64,000 bases of DNA from Paucimonas lemoignei (GCA_900475325.1 LS483371.1:1116001-1180000), one strand, 5' to 3'; shown: positions 37,911 through 50,914, counted from the first letter of the stretch. The notes: generated from the letters alone by a model not told the origin. Program-made: numbers and translations.

Positions 37911-38885
37911 TTACATGACGCCTGCGCGCAGCAGGTCCTGCAAGTTGAATGCGCCGACGGGATGGTCGTTTTCATCGACGACAATCAACGCCCCGATCTT
38001 GTGATCTTCCATTATTTTCAGCGCTTCGGCTGCGAGCATTTCCGGACGTGCGGTCTTGCCGTGCACGGTCATCACTTCATCAATGGTGGTCAGGCGAATA
38101 TCGATGGGGCGGTCCAGGGTGCGGCGCAGGTCGCCGTCCGTAAAAATCCCGGCCAGTCGCCCATCGGCTTCAAGGATGGCGGTCATACCCAGGCCCTTGC
38201 GGGTCATTTCCATCAACGAGTCGCGCAACAACGTGCCGCGCTGGACTTTGGGCAGCTGATCGCCGGTATGCATGACGTGCTCGACCTTGAGCAGCAAGCG
38301 CCTGCCCAGTGCGCCGCCAGGGTGGGAGAACGCAAAGTCCTCGGCCGTAAAACCACGCGCTTCCAGCAGTGCTACGGCCAGGGCGTCGCCCATCACCAGG
38401 GCAGCTGTAGTCGATGAGGTAGGCGCCAGATTCAGCGGGCAGGCCTCATGCTCGACATGGGCGTTCAGGTTCACGTCCGCCGCTTTGGCCAGGGTCGAGG
38501 CCGGATTGCCGGTCAGGCTGATCATCTTGATACCCAGGCGCTTGATCAGCGGCAGCAGGGTGACGATCTCTGCCGTGGTGCCCGAGTTGGACAAGGCCAG
38601 GATGATATCGTCCGAAGTGATCATGCCCATGTCACCGTGGCTGGCTTCAGCCGGGTGAACGAAAAACGAGGTCGTCCCGGTGCTTGCCAGCGTCGCAGCA
38701 ATCTTCTTGCCGATATGACCTGACTTGCCCATCCCAACCACCACGACGCGGCCTTTGCTGGCCAGAATCATCTCGCAGGCGCGAACAAAGTCGGCGTCGA
38801 TATGGCCGAGCAGGCCTTCAACGGCTTCGATTTCGAGGCGGATTGTGCGTTGTGCTGATTGGATCAGGTCGCTGGATAGGGTCAT
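37911..38885 (-). CDS. kdsD: Arabinose-5-phosphate isomerase KdsD
   Basis: 324-residue enzyme converting ribulose 5-phosphate to arabinose 5-phosphate, the first Kdo precursor. It has an N-terminal SIS domain (VVVGMGKSGHIGKKIAATLA, STGTTSFFVHPAEASHGDMG) and two C-terminal CBS repeats from about residue 205 to the end. It is first of the minus-strand kds-lpt operon and diverges from the mla operon across 309 bases. Confidence 0.97.
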   Translation of the reverse strand: MTLSSDLIQSAQRTIRLEIEAVEGLLGHIDADFVRACEMILASKGRVVVVGMGKSGHIGKKIAATLASTGTTSFFVHPAEASHGDMGMITSDDIILALSNSGTTAEIVTLLPLIKRLGIKMISLTGNPASTLAKAADVNLNAHVEHEACPLNLAPTSSTTAALVMGDALAVALLEARGFTAEDFAFSHPGGALGRRLLLKVEHVMHTGDQLPKVQRGTLLRDSLMEMTRKGLGMTAILEADGRLAGIFTDGDLRRTLDRPIDIRLTTIDEVMTVHGKTARPEMLAAEALKIMEDHKIGALIVVDENDHPVGAFNLQDLLRAGVM

Positions 38886-39079
38886 TTGAAAAGGAGTCGG
38901 CTTGCTAAAAGGCGGCGATTATAGCGGTAATGCGCGAATCCCTCACGTCTGATCGTCGCTCTTCGTGGGATTCGTCTCGTCGCCGTTACATCCCGACCGC
39001 CTGCCAGTGGGGGTATCCTCAGGAGTTGTAGGGCTTGTCGCAAAAATTTGTGCGGTTACGCATTGAGCAGGGTTCGCTC

Positions 39080-39108
39080 TTGGGCGCGCCATACTGCGGT
39101 GGTATAGT
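39080..39108 (+). promoter_or_regulatory. Candidate sigma-70 promoter of the mla operon
   Basis: TTGGGC (39080-39085) and TATAGT (39103-39108) are separated by 17 bases, 87 bases before the mlaF ATG. They sit in the 309-base divergent gap 38886-39194 between kdsD and mlaF. I see no gene in that gap and could not place a clear promoter for kdsD. Confidence 0.55.
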
Positions 39109-39194
39109 TCGCGGCTTGTTCGGTCTACCTAGACAGCATGTCGTCCGCCACAGGCCCGGCAGCTGAGCGTAAGGCTGTATCGCAAGGAGTTTAG

Positions 39195-40004
39195 ATGAGC
39201 GCCGATAACGCCTACGCGATCGAGTTGAAGGGCGTGTCCTTCAAGCGCGGTACGCGCAGCATTTTCGAAAATATCGATATTCGCATTCCCCGTGGCAAAG
39301 TCACCGGCATCATGGGACCTTCGGGCAGCGGCAAGACCACTTTGCTGCGTCTGATGGGCGCCCAGTTGCGGCCTACTGCTGGCCAGGTGTGGGTCAACGG
39401 GCAGAATTTGCCCGAACTGTCTCGCAGCGACCTGTTCGATGCCCGCAAGCACATGGGTGTGTTGTTTCAGAGCGGTGCTCTGTTTACTGACCTGGATGTT
39501 TTCGAGAACGTTGCCTTTCCGCTGCGCGTCCATACCCAGTTGCCCGAAGAAATGATCCGCGACATCGTCCTGCTCAAATTGCAGGCTGTCGGGCTTCGTG
39601 GCGCCCTCGAATTGATGCCGGACGAGCTGTCTGGCGGCATGAAGCGTCGCGTGGCGCTTGCTCGGGCCATCGCGCTTGATCCGCAGATTCTGATGTACGA
39701 CGAACCCTTCGTGGGGCAGGACCCGATTGCCATGGGGGTCCTGGTGCGGCTGATCAAGCTGCTCAATGACGCCCTGGGCATCACCAGTGTCGTGGTGTCC
39801 CATGATCTGGACGAGACAGCCAGCATTGCCGATTACCTTTATGTGGTCGGCGATGGGCAAGTGCTGGGGCAGGGCACGCCGGAAGAGTTGATGGGCTCGG
39901 ACAACCCGCGCATTCGTCAATTCATGACCGGCGACCCGGACGGGCCTGTGCCGTTTCATTATCCGGCAGCGGATTATCGCGAAGATCTTTTGGGGAAGCG
40001 CTGA
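39195..40004 (+). CDS. mlaF: Phospholipid ABC transporter ATPase MlaF
   Basis: 269-residue ATPase of the Mla system (Ttg2A in pseudomonads), which moves phospholipid between the outer and inner membranes. Walker [16 protein letters not shown] is near residue 41, the signature is [15 protein letters not shown], Walker B is [13 protein letters not shown] and the switch is [14 protein letters not shown] precedes the ATG. Its stop overlaps mlaE (TGATG). Confidence 0.97.
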   Translation: MSADNAYAIELKGVSFKRGTRSIFENIDIRIPRGKVTGIMGPSGSGKTTLLRLMGAQLRPTAGQVWVNGQNLPELSRSDLFDARKHMGVLFQSGALFTDLDVFENVAFPLRVHTQLPEEMIRDIVLLKLQAVGLRGALELMPDELSGGMKRRVALARAIALDPQILMYDEPFVGQDPIAMGVLVRLIKLLNDALGITSVVVSHDLDETASIADYLYVVGDGQVLGQGTPEELMGSDNPRIRQFMTGDPDGPVPFHYPAADYREDLLGKR

Positions 40005-40801
40005 TGCGCAACAAGTCATTAATGGAGCGGATTCGACTGCTGGGTCGAAGCGCAATCGATATCGTCACCGTGTTCGGGCGCTCGGGAATCTTCCTGGTAC
40101 ACGCCTTGTTCGGGCGCGGGGGCATCAGCGGCGGTTTCCAGTTGCTGGTCAAACAGCTTTATTCAGTGGGTGTCATGTCCCTGGCGATCATCGTCGTGTC
40201 CGGCATGTTCATCGGCATGGTCCTGTCGCTGCAGGGTTTCAGCATCCTGGCCAAGTACGGCTCCGAGCAGGCGGTCGGTCAAATGGTCGCGCTGACGTTG
40301 TTGCGTGAACTTGGCCCCGTGGTTACTGCCTTACTGTTCGCGGGGCGTGCAGGTTCTGCCTTGACTGCAGAAATCGGCAACATGAAATCCACCGAGCAGT
40401 TGTCCAGCCTGGAGATGATTGGCGTCGATCCGCTCAAGTACATCGTCGCGCCGCGGCTGTGGGCAGGGTTTATCTCGCTGCCACTGCTGGCGATGATCTT
40501 TAGCGTGGTCGGCATCTGGGGAGGCTCGTGGGTCGCTATTGACTGGCTGGGCGTTTACGAAGGCTCCTTCTGGTCGAACATGCAAAACAGTGTTTCTTTT
40601 AGCGGCGATGTGATCAATGGCGTTATCAAGAGCGTCGTATTTGCCTTTGTAGTGACCTGGATCGCCGTGTTCCAGGGTTACGATTGCGAGCCCACGTCAG
40701 AGGGGATCAGTCGCGCCACGACCAAAACAGTCGTATATGCCTCGTTGGCCGTACTGGGCCTGGACTTTATTCTGACCGCCTTGATGTTTGGAGATTTCTG
40801 A
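40004..40801 (+). CDS. mlaE: Phospholipid ABC transporter permease MlaE
   Basis: 265-residue MlaE-family permease with five to six membrane segments. It contains the family stretch [20 protein letters not shown] and [20 protein letters not shown] with the conserved [10 protein letters not shown] loop. ATG 40004 overlaps the mlaF stop; an in-frame ATG at 40022 is a less likely alternative. Its stop overlaps mlaD (TGATG). Confidence 0.97.
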   Translation: MRNKSLMERIRLLGRSAIDIVTVFGRSGIFLVHALFGRGGISGGFQLLVKQLYSVGVMSLAIIVVSGMFIGMVLSLQGFSILAKYGSEQAVGQMVALTLLRELGPVVTALLFAGRAGSALTAEIGNMKSTEQLSSLEMIGVDPLKYIVAPRLWAGFISLPLLAMIFSVVGIWGGSWVAIDWLGVYEGSFWSNMQNSVSFSGDVINGVIKSVVFAFVVTWIAVFQGYDCEPTSEGISRATTKTVVYASLAVLGLDFILTALMFGDF

Positions 40802-41268
40802 TGCAAAACCGCACCATCGAAACCGGTGTCGGCCTGTTCCTGCTGGCCGGGATTTTGGCTCTGCTCCTGCTTGCCCTGCGTGTTAGCGGTCTGAGCGCCA
40901 GTGCCGCCACCGACAGCTATAAACTTTATGCAAATTTCGACAATATCGCCGGTTTGACTGTCAGAGCTAAGGTCAGCATGGCGGGCGTCACGATTGGCAA
41001 GGTCACCGCGATCGATCTGGATCGCGATACCTTCACTGGTCGGGTAACGATGGAAGTGCAGAAAAAGGTGGATAACCTGCCGATTGATTCCACTGCATCG
41101 ATCTTGACGGCCGGCTTGCTGGGTGAGAAATACGTGGGTATCAGCGTGGGTGGCGACGACGGGTTGCTCAAGGATGGCAGTACCATCCATGACACGCAGT
41201 CGTCCCTGGTGCTGGAAGACCTGATCGGAAAATTCCTGCTCAATACCGTGAGTAAAGACGCTAAATGA
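40801..41268 (+). CDS. mlaD: Phospholipid-binding MCE protein MlaD
   Basis: 155-residue inner-membrane-anchored protein that forms a periplasmic hexameric ring passing lipid between MlaC and MlaFE. One N-terminal helix (VGLFLLAGILALLLLALRV) is followed by a single MCE domain (KLYANFDNIAGLTVRAKVSM...TAGLLGEKYVGISVGGD). ATG 40801 overlaps the mlaE stop. MlaC follows after 11 bases. Confidence 0.97.
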   Translation: MQNRTIETGVGLFLLAGILALLLLALRVSGLSASAATDSYKLYANFDNIAGLTVRAKVSMAGVTIGKVTAIDLDRDTFTGRVTMEVQKKVDNLPIDSTASILTAGLLGEKYVGISVGGDDGLLKDGSTIHDTQSSLVLEDLIGKFLLNTVSKDAK

Positions 41269-41279
41269 GGAGCTTTTAC

Positions 41280-41933
41280 ATGATCTCTATCGTGCGCCGT
41301 GGTCTGCTGGTGTTGCTGGCATTGCTACCGATGCTTGCCAATGCTGCCGCCGCACCGACCGCTCATGATCTGGTGGATCGCACCACCAAGGAATTGTTGA
41401 GCGATCTGGCAGCCAACAAAGAGCAATACAAGAGCAATCCAGGCGCCTTTTATGACGCGCTGAACCGCATTGTCGGCCCTGTCGTGGACGCTGATGGCAT
41501 TTCCAAAAGCATCATGACCGTCAAATATTCACGCAATGCTTCGCCGGCTCAGATGCAGCGCTTCCAGGAAAACTTCAAGCGCAGCCTGATGCAGTTCTAC
41601 GGCAATGCCTTGCTGGAATACAACAACCAGGGCATCACCGTTTCTCCGGAAAAAGCCGAAGGCGCTGATCGCACCAGTGTCGACATGCAGGTCAAGGGCA
41701 ATAACGGTGCTGTCTACCCAGTGTCCTACACCCTGGTCAAACTGGGTGGTGAGTGGAAAGTCCGTAACGTGATCATCAACGGCATCAACATCGGCAAGCT
41801 GTTCCGCGATCAGTTCGCCGATTCGATGCAGCGCAATGGCAACAACCTGGATGACACCATCAACAACTGGGCTGGCGAAGTCGCCAAGGCCAAGGAAGTC
41901 ACCGCCGAAGCTGCTGAAAAGGCCGCCCAATGA
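41280..41933 (+). CDS. mlaC: Periplasmic phospholipid shuttle MlaC
   Basis: 217-residue soluble periplasmic lipid carrier (Ttg2D). It has a signal peptide (MISIVRRGLLVLLALLPMLANAAA) and then the Ttg2 fold with IVGPVVDADGISKSIMTVKY and the C-terminal VRNVIINGINIGKLFRDQFA. ATG 41280 was chosen because GAGGAG stands seven bases upstream; the in-frame ATG 41265 overlaps the mlaD stop and would spoil the signal peptide. The stop overlaps mlaB as ATGA. Confidence 0.96.
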   Translation: MISIVRRGLLVLLALLPMLANAAAAPTAHDLVDRTTKELLSDLAANKEQYKSNPGAFYDALNRIVGPVVDADGISKSIMTVKYSRNASPAQMQRFQENFKRSLMQFYGNALLEYNNQGITVSPEKAEGADRTSVDMQVKGNNGAVYPVSYTLVKLGGEWKVRNVIINGINIGKLFRDQFADSMQRNGNNLDDTINNWAGEVAKAKEVTAEAAEKAAQ

Positions 41934-42235
41934 GTGAGGCTGCCGTTCGCCTTGGTGCGCCGGGTGAGTTGCAGTTGACTGGCGTGCTGGATTACAGCAC
42001 CGGCCCGGCCCTGCGCAAGCAGGGTGCGGCGCTGATCGGTTCAAGCGAATTGCCCGGCGTGGTGCTTGATTGCTCCGGGGTCGAGAAATCCAGCAGTGTG
42101 GGCTTGGCTCTGTTGCTGGCATTCATGCGCGATGCGCGGGATGCCGGCAAGTCCGTCAGCGTTCGCGCCATGCCCGATGACATGCGCAAGATCGCTCAAG
42201 TGTCCGAGTTGACCGAGCTATTTAACGAACATTAA
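41930..42235 (+). CDS. mlaB: STAS-domain protein MlaB
   Basis: 101-residue cytoplasmic STAS protein that binds and stabilises MlaF in the transporter. The STAS core is LTGVLDYSTGPALRKQGAAL then PGVVLDCSGVEKSSSVGLALLLAF, with the serine position typical of the fold. It is the last of mlaFEDCB and is followed by a terminator. Confidence 0.93.
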   Translation: MSEAAVRLGAPGELQLTGVLDYSTGPALRKQGAALIGSSELPGVVLDCSGVEKSSSVGLALLLAFMRDARDAGKSVSVRAMPDDMRKIAQVSELTELFNEH

Positions 42236-42246
42236 TGATTCACAAC

Positions 42247-42302
42247 GAAAGCCCCCTCGTCCGGGTCCCGTAAAGCGGGGTTCGCATTGACCGGGCTTTT
42301 TT
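42247..42302 (+). terminator. Intrinsic terminator after the mla operon
   Basis: Outer stem AAAGCCC / GGGCTTT is followed by TTT. An inner CCCG-TAAAG-CGGG hairpin makes the structure branched. It lies between mlaB and ibaG, so ibaG-murA probably has its own promoter. Confidence 0.75.
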
Positions 42303-42347
42303 GTATGATGGCCGACCCGCGCGCGTCGGGCGCCAATGAGGTTAAGC

Positions 42348-43875
<1,528 letters not shown>

Positions 43876-43888
43876 TCGTCATCTGACC

Positions 43889-43922
43889 TGCTGCCCGAAG
43901 CTGAAACCGGCTTTGGGCAGCA
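43889..43922 (+). other. Stem-loop between murA and hisG
   Basis: A 13-base stem (TGCTGCCCGAAGC / GCTTTGGGCAGCA, one G-U pair) closes on an eight-base loop just after murA. No T run follows, so termination would need Rho or it may protect the murA 3' end. Confidence 0.65.
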
Positions 43923-44022
43923 CATGATTCGTTTCACCTCCTGCCGCTGTGATCGGGCATGAGGCTTGTTCGGCGCCGATTGCGTGCGGACAAAAGCTTC
44001 CTGATAAGGACTGACGTTTCCC

Positions 44023-44658
44023 ATGTTGACCATCGCACTGTCCAAGGGCCGCATCCTCGACGACACCCTGCCGCTTCTTGCTGAAGCAGGCATTGTGCCG
44101 ACCGAGAATCCGGACAAGAGCCGCAAGCTGATTATCCCCACGACCCAGGCCGATGTACGCCTGTTGATCGTGCGTGCCACCGACGTGCCGACGTATGTCG
44201 AGCACGGCGCCGCTGATCTGGGTGTTGCCGGTAAAGATGTGCTGATGGAATACACCGGCCAGGGTCTGTACGAGCCACTGGACCTGCAGATTGCCAAGTG
44301 CCGGCTGATGACTGCTGGCGCCATCGGTGCGGTCGAGCCCAAGGGCCGCCTGCGGGTAGCGACCAAGTTCGTCAATGTCGCCAAGCGCTACTATGCCGAG
44401 CAAGGCCGCCAGGTCGACATCATCAAGTTGTACGGCTCTATGGAGCTGGCACCGCTGATTGGTCTGGCCGACAAGATCATTGACGTCGTAGATACCGGCA
44501 ACACGCTGCGTGCCAACGGCCTGGAGCCTCAGGAACTGATCGCCACCATCAGCTCGCGTCTGGTGGTGAACAAGGCTTCCATGAAAATGCAGCACGCCCG
44601 TATCCAGTCGCTCATCGACACCCTGCGCAATGCAGTGGAGTCCCGACACCGCGGCTGA
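44023..44658 (+). CDS. hisG: ATP phosphoribosyltransferase HisG, short form
   Basis: First enzyme of histidine synthesis. At 211 residues it is the short form that lacks the C-terminal regulatory domain and needs the HisZ partner, not in this window. It shows [38 protein letters not shown] and the PRPP loop [16 protein letters not shown]. It is followed by hisD after a hairpin terminator. Confidence 0.96.
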   Translation: MLTIALSKGRILDDTLPLLAEAGIVPTENPDKSRKLIIPTTQADVRLLIVRATDVPTYVEHGAADLGVAGKDVLMEYTGQGLYEPLDLQIAKCRLMTAGAIGAVEPKGRLRVATKFVNVAKRYYAEQGRQVDIIKLYGSMELAPLIGLADKIIDVVDTGNTLRANGLEPQELIATISSRLVVNKASMKMQHARIQSLIDTLRNAVESRHRG

Positions 44659-44711
44659 CCTACCCGCGCGGCCTTGAGTCGCGCCCGTCTATCCGCCTCA
44701 TAGCCAGAATT

Positions 44712-44760
44712 CTCAGGTGCCCAAGCGGATCGACTGCTAGTTTAGGGTGCCTGAGTTTTT
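44712..44760 (+). terminator. Terminator-like hairpin between hisG and hisD
   Basis: Stem CTCAGGTGCCC / GGGTGCCTGAG (11 bases with two G-U pairs) is followed by TTTTT. The 22-base loop includes GATCGACTGCTAG. It should reduce read-through from hisG to hisD-hisC. Confidence 0.8.
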
Positions 44761-44783
44761 GCCAATCCTATGAGGCTCTCGCT

Positions 44784-46112
44784 ATGACCGCACCGACTGC
44801 AATTCGCCGACTCAACGCTGCTGATCCGGATTTCGCACATCATCTGGATCATCTGCTGAGCTGGGAAAGTGTGTCTGATGATTCGGTCAACGAGCGTGTG
44901 CTCGAGATCATCAAGGCTGTGCGCGAGCGTGGCGATGCGGCCCTGGTGGAATTCACCCAGCGCTTTGACGGTTTGCAGGTCGCTTCCATGGCTGACTTGA
45001 TTCTGCCTCGCGCCCGTCTTGAACTGGCCCTGACCCGCATCACCCCGGAACAGCGCCAGGCGCTGGAAAAGGCCGCTGATCGTGTGCGCATGTACCACGA
45101 AAAGCAGAAGCAGGATTCCTGGACCTACACCGAAGCCGACGGCACCGTGTTGGGTCAGAAGGTCACGCCGCTGGATCGCGCAGGTTTGTACGTGCCGGGC
45201 GGCAAGGCTTCGTACCCGTCCTCGGTATTGATGAACGCCATCCCCGCGAAGGTTGCTGGTGTCACCGAGGTGGTCATGGTGGTGCCGACGCCTCGTGGTG
45301 AAATCAACGAACTGGTGCTCGCTGCCGCTTGTATTGCCGGTGTGGACCGCGTGTTCACCATTGGCGGCGCCCAGGCTGTTGCTGCGTTGGCTTACGGCAC
45401 TGAAAGCGTACCGCGTGTCGACAAGGTCGTCGGCCCCGGCAACATCTATGTCGCCACTGCCAAGCGCCATGTGTTTGGGCAAGTGGGTATCGACATGATT
45501 GCCGGCCCTTCGGAAATTCTGGTGGTCTGTGACGGCCAGACCGACCCGGACTGGATCGCCATGGACCTCTTCTCCCAGGCCGAGCATGACGAAGACGCTC
45601 AAGCGATTCTGGTCAGCCCCGATGCTGAGTTTCTCGACAAGGTGGCCGCCAGCATTGCCAAATTGATGCCGACCCTGGAGCGCGCGGAAATCATCGACAA
45701 GTCGATCAATGGCCGTGGCGCCTTGATCAAGGTCGCTGATATGCAGCAGGCCATTGAGGTCGCCAACCGCATCGCGCCGGAGCACCTCGAGTTGTCCGTC
45801 GCCGATCCGGAAGCCTGGCTGCCGCAGATCCGTCACGCGGGCGCGATCTTCATGGGGCGTCACACGTCCGAAGCCCTCGGTGATTACTGCGCCGGCCCCA
45901 ACCACGTTTTGCCGACCTCCGGCACAGCGCGCTTTTCGTCGCCGCTGGGGGTTTATGATTTCCAGAAGCGCTCGTCGATCATCTACTGCTCGCAGCAGGG
46001 TGCATCGGAACTGGGCAAAACAGCATCGGTACTGGCTCGTGGCGAATCACTGACTGCGCACGCGCGCAGCGCCGAGTACCGCATCATCGATAGCGAAGGG
46101 CAGGGGAAGTAA
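44784..46112 (+). CDS. hisD: Histidinol dehydrogenase HisD
   Basis: Zinc- and NAD-dependent enzyme of the last two histidine steps. The 442 residues include [40 protein letters not shown], and [20 protein letters not shown], with zinc and base ligands in [14 protein letters not shown] and [15 protein letters not shown]. It overlaps no gene; hisC follows by two bases. Confidence 0.98.
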   Translation: MTAPTAIRRLNAADPDFAHHLDHLLSWESVSDDSVNERVLEIIKAVRERGDAALVEFTQRFDGLQVASMADLILPRARLELALTRITPEQRQALEKAADRVRMYHEKQKQDSWTYTEADGTVLGQKVTPLDRAGLYVPGGKASYPSSVLMNAIPAKVAGVTEVVMVVPTPRGEINELVLAAACIAGVDRVFTIGGAQAVAALAYGTESVPRVDKVVGPGNIYVATAKRHVFGQVGIDMIAGPSEILVVCDGQTDPDWIAMDLFSQAEHDEDAQAILVSPDAEFLDKVAASIAKLMPTLERAEIIDKSINGRGALIKVADMQQAIEVANRIAPEHLELSVADPEAWLPQIRHAGAIFMGRHTSEALGDYCAGPNHVLPTSGTARFSSPLGVYDFQKRSSIIYCSQQGASELGKTASVLARGESLTAHARSAEYRIIDSEGQGK

Positions 46113-46114
46113 TC

Positions 46115-47167
46115 ATGAGTAAATTCTGGAGTCCTTTCGTTAACGCTCTGGTGCCTTACGTGCCGGGTGAGCAGCCGAAGCTGACCAAGCTGGTGAAGCT
46201 CAACACCAATGAGAACCCATACGGGCCGTCGCCCAAAGCCCTGGCTGCCATGCGCGCCGAGCTGACCGATGACCTGCGCCTTTATCCGGATCCGAACGGC
46301 GACCGGCTCAAACAGGCGGTTGCTGATTACTACGATGTGAAACCCAATCAGGTGTTCCTCGGCAACGGTTCCGATGAAGTCCTGGCACACGCCTTTAATG
46401 CTTTCTTCCAGCACGGCAAACCGCTGCTGTTCCCGGATATCAGCTACAGCTTCTATCCAGTGTATTGCGGGCTGTATGACATCGAGTACGACGCTATCCC
46501 GCTGGACGAGCAGTTCCAGATTCGTGTCGAGGATTATGCAAAGCCAAACGGCGGGATCATTTTCCCCAATCCGAACGCCCCGACGGGGTGTGTTGTGGCG
46601 CTGGGGGCTGTGGAAGCGATGCTCAAGGCCAGCCCTGATTCGGTGGTGATCGTCGACGAGGCTTACATCGACTTCGGTGGCGAGACCGCGATCAGTCTGG
46701 TGAACCGCTATCCCAACCTGCTGGTCACCCAGACACTGTCCAAGTCCCGCTCGTTGGCCGGTTTGCGTGTCGGTCTGGCAGTCGGTCACCCGGATCTGGT
46801 CGAGGCGCTGGAGCGGGTCAAGAACAGCTTCAACTCCTATCCGCTGGACCGCTTGGCAATTGTCGGCGCAGCGGTGGCGTTTGAGGATCGTGAGCACTTT
46901 GACTTTACCCGCAAGGCCGTGATCGCCAGCCGTGAAGCGCTGACGAGCGAGTTGCAGGCCAAGGGGTTTGAAGTGCTGCCATCAGCGGCCAACTTCATCT
47001 TTGCTCGCCACCCGCAACATGACGCAGCCGGTATCGCCGCGAAGCTGCGCGAGCAGGGCGTGATCGTTCGTCACTTCAAGCAAGAGCGGATTGCTCAGTT
47101 CCTGCGCATCAGCGTTGGCACACCAGAGCAGAACCAGGCGCTGCTGGATGGGTTGGCGGGGTTGTAA
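46115..47167 (+). CDS. hisC: Histidinol-phosphate aminotransferase HisC
   Basis: PLP-dependent class I/II aminotransferase of 350 residues. The PLP-binding Lys is in [14 protein letters not shown] and the cofactor Asp-Ala-Tyr in [25 protein letters not shown] opens the substrate pocket. It is directly downstream of hisD (two-base gap) and its 3' end is followed by a REP pair. Confidence 0.97.
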   Translation: MSKFWSPFVNALVPYVPGEQPKLTKLVKLNTNENPYGPSPKALAAMRAELTDDLRLYPDPNGDRLKQAVADYYDVKPNQVFLGNGSDEVLAHAFNAFFQHGKPLLFPDISYSFYPVYCGLYDIEYDAIPLDEQFQIRVEDYAKPNGGIIFPNPNAPTGCVVALGAVEAMLKASPDSVVIVDEAYIDFGGETAISLVNRYPNLLVTQTLSKSRSLAGLRVGLAVGHPDLVEALERVKNSFNSYPLDRLAIVGAAVAFEDREHFDFTRKAVIASREALTSELQAKGFEVLPSAANFIFARHPQHDAAGIAAKLREQGVIVRHFKQERIAQFLRISVGTPEQNQALLDGLAGL

Positions 47168-47181
47168 TAGCCCCACTATGA

Positions 47182-47273
47182 CGTGGGACCGGCTTTAGCC
47201 GGGAAGAGGCCAGTGCAGTCGACACATTCATATCGTCAGCAATGCCCTCTTCCCGGCTAAAGCCGGTCCCACG
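47182..47273. repeat. REP inverted pair (CGTGGGACCGGCTTTAGCCG type)
   Basis: Arms CGTGGGACCGGCTTTAGCCG... and inverse ...CGGCTAAAGCCGGTCCCACG flank a 34-base spacer. It lies between the converging hisC and algW stops. The same unit recurs at 60101-60191. Confidence 0.9.
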
Positions 47274-47302
47274 ACAGCAAGCCTTGGCGGTGCGGCTTTT
47301 TA

Positions 47303-48466
<1,164 letters not shown>

Positions 48467-48637
48467 TGAGCGAATCCTGAGAGTAAATCCGGCGCTGCGG
48501 CCTGTTGACCATCTGCGCCATAATGGGCGGCATTATACGAGCAGTTGGGGGCGTGTCTTCTAAATTAAGAACTTGTGCAGCGAAGGCCTTTCCAACGCTG
48601 ACCCTCTCAGCTCAAAACCCATTATCAGGAGTCTTTT

Positions 48638-49396
48638 ATGGCTGTTGCGCTCAGCACTCTGGTAGAAGAAGCCGACCGTTATCTGGGCAGCGCCCGCATT
48701 CAGGATTATTGCCCCAACGGCTTACAGGTCGAAGGTCGGCCGCAGGTCATGCGCATCGTCAGCGGCGTGACTGCCAGCCAGGCGTTGCTGGACGCTGCCG
48801 TCGAGGCGCAGGCGGATCTGATCCTTGTGCACCACGGCTACTTCTGGAAAGGCGAGAACCCCTGCGTCACCGGGATGAAACAACGGCGCCTTAAAACCTT
48901 GCTCAAACATGACATCAGTCTGCTGGCCTATCACTTGCCTCTGGATGTACACCCGGAAGTGGGCAACAACGTGCAACTGGCCCGTCAGCTGGACATCACG
49001 GTCGAAGGGCCGCTGGATCCTGATAATTCGCGGGTGGTCGGGTTGGTCGGGTCGCTGAATGAGCCGCTGATGCCCCGTGATTTCGCCCGTCGCGTACAGG
49101 AAGCGCTGGGACGCGAACCGCTGCTGATCGAAGGCCCCGAGATGATTCGCCGCGTGGGCTGGTGCACTGGCGGCGGTCAGGGCTACATCGATCAGGCAGT
49201 TCTGGCCGGGGTCGATCTGTTTATCAGCGGTGAGGCCTCGGAGCAGACGGTCCACAGTGCCCGGGAGAATGGCATCAGCTTTATCGCGGCCGGCCACCAC
49301 GCCACGGAGCGTTATGGCGTGCAAGCCCTGGGCGACTATCTGGCCCGGCGGTTTGCGCTTGAGCACTTGTTCATCGATTGCCCGAACCCGGTCTGA
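48638..49396 (+). CDS. NIF3/YbgI-family dinuclear-metal protein
   Basis: 252-residue member of the NIF3 family, annotated in many genomes as GTP cyclohydrolase 1 type 2 homologue; the true reaction is not settled. Metal-binding features are present: ADLILVHHGYFWKGE, LAYHLPLDVHPEVGNNVQLA and the late AAGHHATERYGVQALG. ATG 48638 has CAGGAG upstream. It is transcribed away from algW and toward cysD, but an 154-base gap separates it from the latter. Confidence 0.9.
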   Translation: MAVALSTLVEEADRYLGSARIQDYCPNGLQVEGRPQVMRIVSGVTASQALLDAAVEAQADLILVHHGYFWKGENPCVTGMKQRRLKTLLKHDISLLAYHLPLDVHPEVGNNVQLARQLDITVEGPLDPDNSRVVGLVGSLNEPLMPRDFARRVQEALGREPLLIEGPEMIRRVGWCTGGGQGYIDQAVLAGVDLFISGEASEQTVHSARENGISFIAAGHHATERYGVQALGDYLARRFALEHLFIDCPNPV

Positions 49397-49550
49397 GCAC
49401 CCAAACGAGGGGGTATATCCATAGAACCTTTCGATCTATCCAGCCCCCTGAATAGAAGAAGGCGCTGTGCTAGAGTGCCGCCTCGAACACGGCCCGCTGG
49501 CCGTCCCGGGCGTTGTCCGGTCTAAAAACGAACGCAACCCGTGAGTAACC

Positions 49551-50468
49551 ATGGTCGACAAACTGACGCATCTGAAACAGCTGGAGGCGGAAAGCATCCA
49601 CATCATCCGCGAGGTCGCCGCCGAGTTTGATAACCCGGTGATGCTGTACTCCGTCGGTAAAGACTCCGCCGTCATGCTCCACCTGGCGCGCAAGGCGTTC
49701 TTCCCGGGCAAACTGCCGTTCCCGGTGATGCACGTCGACACCCGCTGGAAATTCCAGGAAATGTACAAATTCCGCGACCAGATGGTCGAGGATCTGGGCC
49801 TGGACCTCATCGTCCACGTCAACCCCGATGGCGTCGCGCAGGGTATCAACCCGCTGACCCACGGCAGTGCCAAACACACTGACATCATGAAAACCGAGGG
49901 CCTGAAACAGGCGCTCGACAAACACGGCTTCGATGCCGCATTCGGTGGCGCCCGCCGCGACGAAGAGAAGTCCCGCGCCAAAGAGCGCGTGTACTCCTTC
50001 CGCGACACCAAGCACCGCTGGGACCCGAAGAACCAGCGTCCCGAGCTGTGGAACGTTTATAACGGCAACGTCAACAAAGGCGAGTCGATCCGGGTGTTCC
50101 CGCTGTCCAACTGGACCGAGCTGGATATCTGGCAGTACATCTACTTGGAAGGCATTCCGATTGTCCCGCTGTACTTCGCCGCCGAGCGCGAAGTCATCGA
50201 GATGAACGGTACCTGGATCATGATCGACGACGATCGTCTGCGTAATCATCTGTCCGATGAAGACAAAAAGCGCATCGTCAAGAAGAAGGTCCGCTTCCGC
50301 ACACTTGGCGACTACCCGTTGACGGGCGCAGTCGAGTCCGAGGCCATCAGCCTCACTGACATCATTCAGGAAATGCTGCTGACGCGAACTTCCGAACGCC
50401 AGGGCCGGGTCATCGACCACGATGGCGCTGGTTCGATGGAAGAGAAGAAGCGCCAAGGGTATTTCTAA
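49551..50468 (+). CDS. cysD: Sulfate adenylyltransferase small subunit CysD
   Basis: ATP sulfurylase catalytic subunit that makes APS from sulfate and ATP, driven by the CysN GTPase. The 305 residues contain the PP-loop [20 protein letters not shown] and [20 protein letters not shown]. The reading frame ends normally (KKRQGYF). The usual next gene, cysNC, is displaced by 453 bases holding an S23-type gene between repeat arms. Confidence 0.98.
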   Translation: MVDKLTHLKQLEAESIHIIREVAAEFDNPVMLYSVGKDSAVMLHLARKAFFPGKLPFPVMHVDTRWKFQEMYKFRDQMVEDLGLDLIVHVNPDGVAQGINPLTHGSAKHTDIMKTEGLKQALDKHGFDAAFGGARRDEEKSRAKERVYSFRDTKHRWDPKNQRPELWNVYNGNVNKGESIRVFPLSNWTELDIWQYIYLEGIPIVPLYFAAEREVIEMNGTWIMIDDDRLRNHLSDEDKKRIVKKKVRFRTLGDYPLTGAVESEAISLTDIIQEMLLTRTSERQGRVIDHDGAGSMEEKKRQGYF

Positions 50469-50504
50469 AGAGCAGCTACAAGCTTCAAGCGGCAAGCTGC
50501 AAGT
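50469..50504. repeat. Left arm of the inverted repeat around the S23-type gene
   Basis: Starts one base after the cysD stop and contains AAGCTTCAAGCGG (50480-50492), whose exact complement is in the right arm at 50888-50900. Flanking bases pair less well. The same word AAGCTTCAAGC occurs at 57.7 kb after zapE. Confidence 0.8.
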
Positions 50505-50526
50505 GAATCAAAAGCAGGCGATCGAA

Positions 50527-50868
50527 ATGGATTTCGAGAAACTCATGGTTTGGCAAAGAGCCAAAGCTTTGGCGGTCAACCTTTATATGGAAATTGCGTC
50601 CTGTCCCGATATGGCTTTCAGGAGTCAGATTACGCGCTCGGGGCTGTCTGTACCGAGCAATATTGCGGAAGGTATGGAGCGTTTCACAGCAAAGGAAAAG
50701 TGCCGCTTTTTGTGGATTGCGAAGGCATCCTGCGGCGAGCTGAGAACTCAGCTCATTATTGGCAGTGAAATTGGTTACATCGCTGAGCCACTTGCAGCAG
50801 CCTGGATTATCGAAACCCGTGAGCTTTCAAAGATGCTCTGCGGGCTGATCAATAAAATCTCTGACTAG
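50527..50868 (+). CDS. Four-helix bundle protein of the S23/IVP family, inserted in the cys operon
   Basis: 113-residue helical protein starting [20 protein letters not shown]. It carries the family signatures [20 protein letters not shown] and [20 protein letters not shown] of TIGR02436. Members include the protein encoded inside 23S rRNA intervening sequences and Avd of diversity-generating retroelements. ATG 50527 has GCAGG seven bases upstream; a longer frame from 50422 overlaps the cysD end and is unlikely. The gene is flanked by inverted repeat arms and splits cysD from cysNC. I do not know its function; a nucleic-acid-binding role is inferred from relatives. Confidence 0.88.
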   Translation: MDFEKLMVWQRAKALAVNLYMEIASCPDMAFRSQITRSGLSVPSNIAEGMERFTAKEKCRFLWIAKASCGELRTQLIIGSEIGYIAEPLAAAWIIETRELSKMLCGLINKISD

Positions 50869-50880
50869 CTGTACGCCGAC

Positions 50881-50914
50881 AAGCTTACCGCTTGAAGCTT
50901 ACAGCTTGGAGCTC
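50881..50914. repeat. Right arm of the inverted repeat around the S23-type gene
   Basis: Contains CCGCTTGAAGCTT (50888-50900), the complement of the left arm core. It also holds GGAG (50908-50911), the only visible ribosome site for cysNC at 50922. Pairing of the arms could hide or expose that site. Confidence 0.78.

Noticed and set aside
42247..42302. tRNA-like cloverleaf suggested by nested stems and GGTTCG
   Set aside because: The structure is too short and the arms do not fit tRNA spacing; the final T run marks it as a terminator.
50422..50526. Upstream extension of the S23-type protein into cysD
   Set aside because: The extension ([16 protein letters not shown]...) overlaps the cysD 3' end in another frame and encodes the repeat arm; the family N terminus starts at MDFEKL.
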